Assembly (NCBI GenBank): GCA_020055645.1
Contig: CM034548.1
Location: forward strand, 43,578,296-43,642,295
From: Tomocerus qinae
Taxonomy: Eukaryota; Arthropoda; Collembola; Entomobryomorpha; Tomoceridae
DNA: 64,000 nt
Direction of reading: 5' to 3'
A program made the translations under genes and the position numbers. Numbering within the stretch: position 1 is the stretch's first letter; the number at the start of each line of letters is the position of its first letter. The notes beneath the pieces were generated by a model. It ran no database searches and was not told the DNA's origin. It was given only the letters and a program-made list of their open reading frames with translations. Of this stretch, positions 62,825-64,000 are shown one piece after another.

Positions 62825-64000
62825 TTGGTGTCTATGACTATTATATGCATTGCTGATAACTTAACTAGAAATGTTTTTGTAAACTTATAATAGTGTGTTT
62901 ATTATCATCAATGAATCATATTATTATACATTTTTATGCTAGCATATCCCAATGGCCAAGGATTATTATGATTGGGTGCATTTGTAATGTCTTATAGAAT
63001 GCATAAATTATTTGGGACTTTAGAATGCACAGTTTATGATTCAGAAATAATTGTAGTAAAAGTATGTTTATGTATTTTATGCATATTATGATAATTGTAA
63101 TTATGAATGTTAGGGATGAAAATGAAGCCCTTTGGAGAGCAAATCAATGAAAATGGTGAAACAACGGAGACAAGTATTATTTTTATACACGACATTTATT
63201 GTATTGCATTGCTTCCTCAATTCAATCCAAGCTTATTTCAAAATGGGTTTTTTATAAAAATACTTTATCTGTCTTGTATTCTCGTCTTAGAATTACAATA
63301 GCACAACACAACTTAACACTCAATGCCTTCAGAGTAACATTACTGGTTGATACTTATACGTTATGCTACTTTGCAAAAAGTTAGCCTTTACTTATTCGGT
63401 ATGGTAGTAGTGTGAGTGAATTTGATGGTCATGTAGTATAGTACATTAGGTATTTTATAGTATTTGCAGTGCTTCATTCAGATGTACATAACAATACGCA
63501 AGACTCAATCTACTTGTTCGTAATCCCTTTGATGTTTCACTTTCCTTTCGTTACATTACTTTCTTTTCTAATTTTGCAGCTCTCTCGCTTTAGGTTAGCA
63601 ATACAGCTACAATTAGCTTAGCTAAGTTCTACTACAGCTTTTTTTCCTGGTGACAACATTTATTCTTGACATTTAGATATTTATAATAATAATTGTAATC
63701 ATAATCTAAGTGTAGTAATACTTAGAGAGATATTAAACTACTACTACTTACATATAGTACGTACGTTGTTTGTGTCTAGCACAGCAATCCCTAGTACATA
63801 TACTTAAGATTAGCAACCAAGTACACAAAGAATGCATAAATACCTATGCAAACAATGTTGACACAGATGTTGTTGTCACTTACATATTACTCACCAAGTA
63901 GTATAGTAGTACAAGTACAGTATACTTCTTAGAATTATTAAGCACTATAATAGTATGTATGGTTGGCGTAGTAGTATAATACTTAAATAAATGTACTTTA

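Larger units (their letters stand above)
61218..64000. other. AT-rich stretch with coding-like patches near 62.4-62.8 kb
   Basis: No supported gene. Two adjacent coding-like patches (62389-62571 and 62594-62824) are listed separately. The last 400 bp are rich in TAC/GTA simple sequence. Confidence 0.5.

Noticed and set aside
1-64000. CRISPR array, bacterial operon, phage or plasmid
   Set aside because: No regularly spaced identical repeats, no dense gene packing and no ribosome-binding sites. The transposon types and splice-like signals point to a eukaryote.

Overview
This window looks like non-coding DNA from a eukaryotic nuclear genome, most likely an invertebrate animal. It is strongly AT-rich by eye and has stop codons everywhere in all six frames. 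The longest open frames are only about 100 to 127 codons, and none matches a protein family I know. There are no closely packed bacterial-style genes, no ribosome-binding sites, no rRNA or intact tRNA genes and no CRISPR array. The repeats are of animal type: a Helitron with internal minisatellites, a palindromic TA-flanked MITE, and dispersed elements carrying GACGGAC-type runs like those in sponge, mollusc and cnidarian genomes. I cannot name the species; a sponge or similar marine invertebrate is only a weak guess.

Layout. Positions 1-17236 are mostly unique AT-rich sequence with one degenerate 22-bp minisatellite (2737-3010). At 17260-17375 lies the best exon candidate, a protein-like frame followed by a good splice donor on the + strand. 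Positions 19024-21035 form the clearest structure of the window: a non-autonomous Helitron of about 2.0 kb with 5'-TC and 3'-CTAG ends, a 3' terminal hairpin, insertion between A and T, two 177-bp direct repeats around a young 16-bp minisatellite, a 43-bp-arm hairpin and a decayed second minisatellite. Positions 21036-57902 are again mostly featureless, with short repeats, a hairpin carrying a perfect Pol III B-box (37951-37998), two related GACGGACAG repeats (near 36.9 and 52.2 kb), a purine-skewed stretch (45.2-45.7 kb) and several short coding-like patches. Positions 57903-58570 are a composite element bounded by 12-bp inverted repeats. Positions 60840-61215 are a 376-bp near-perfect palindrome flanked by TA, a mariner-type MITE.

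No gene set works together here. The most economical reading is a gene desert or one or more large introns populated by decayed transposons. Coding-like patches are listed at low confidence because AT-rich DNA of this length yields many such frames by chance. Coordinates and motifs were read by eye; base composition, folding energies and database matches were not computed.
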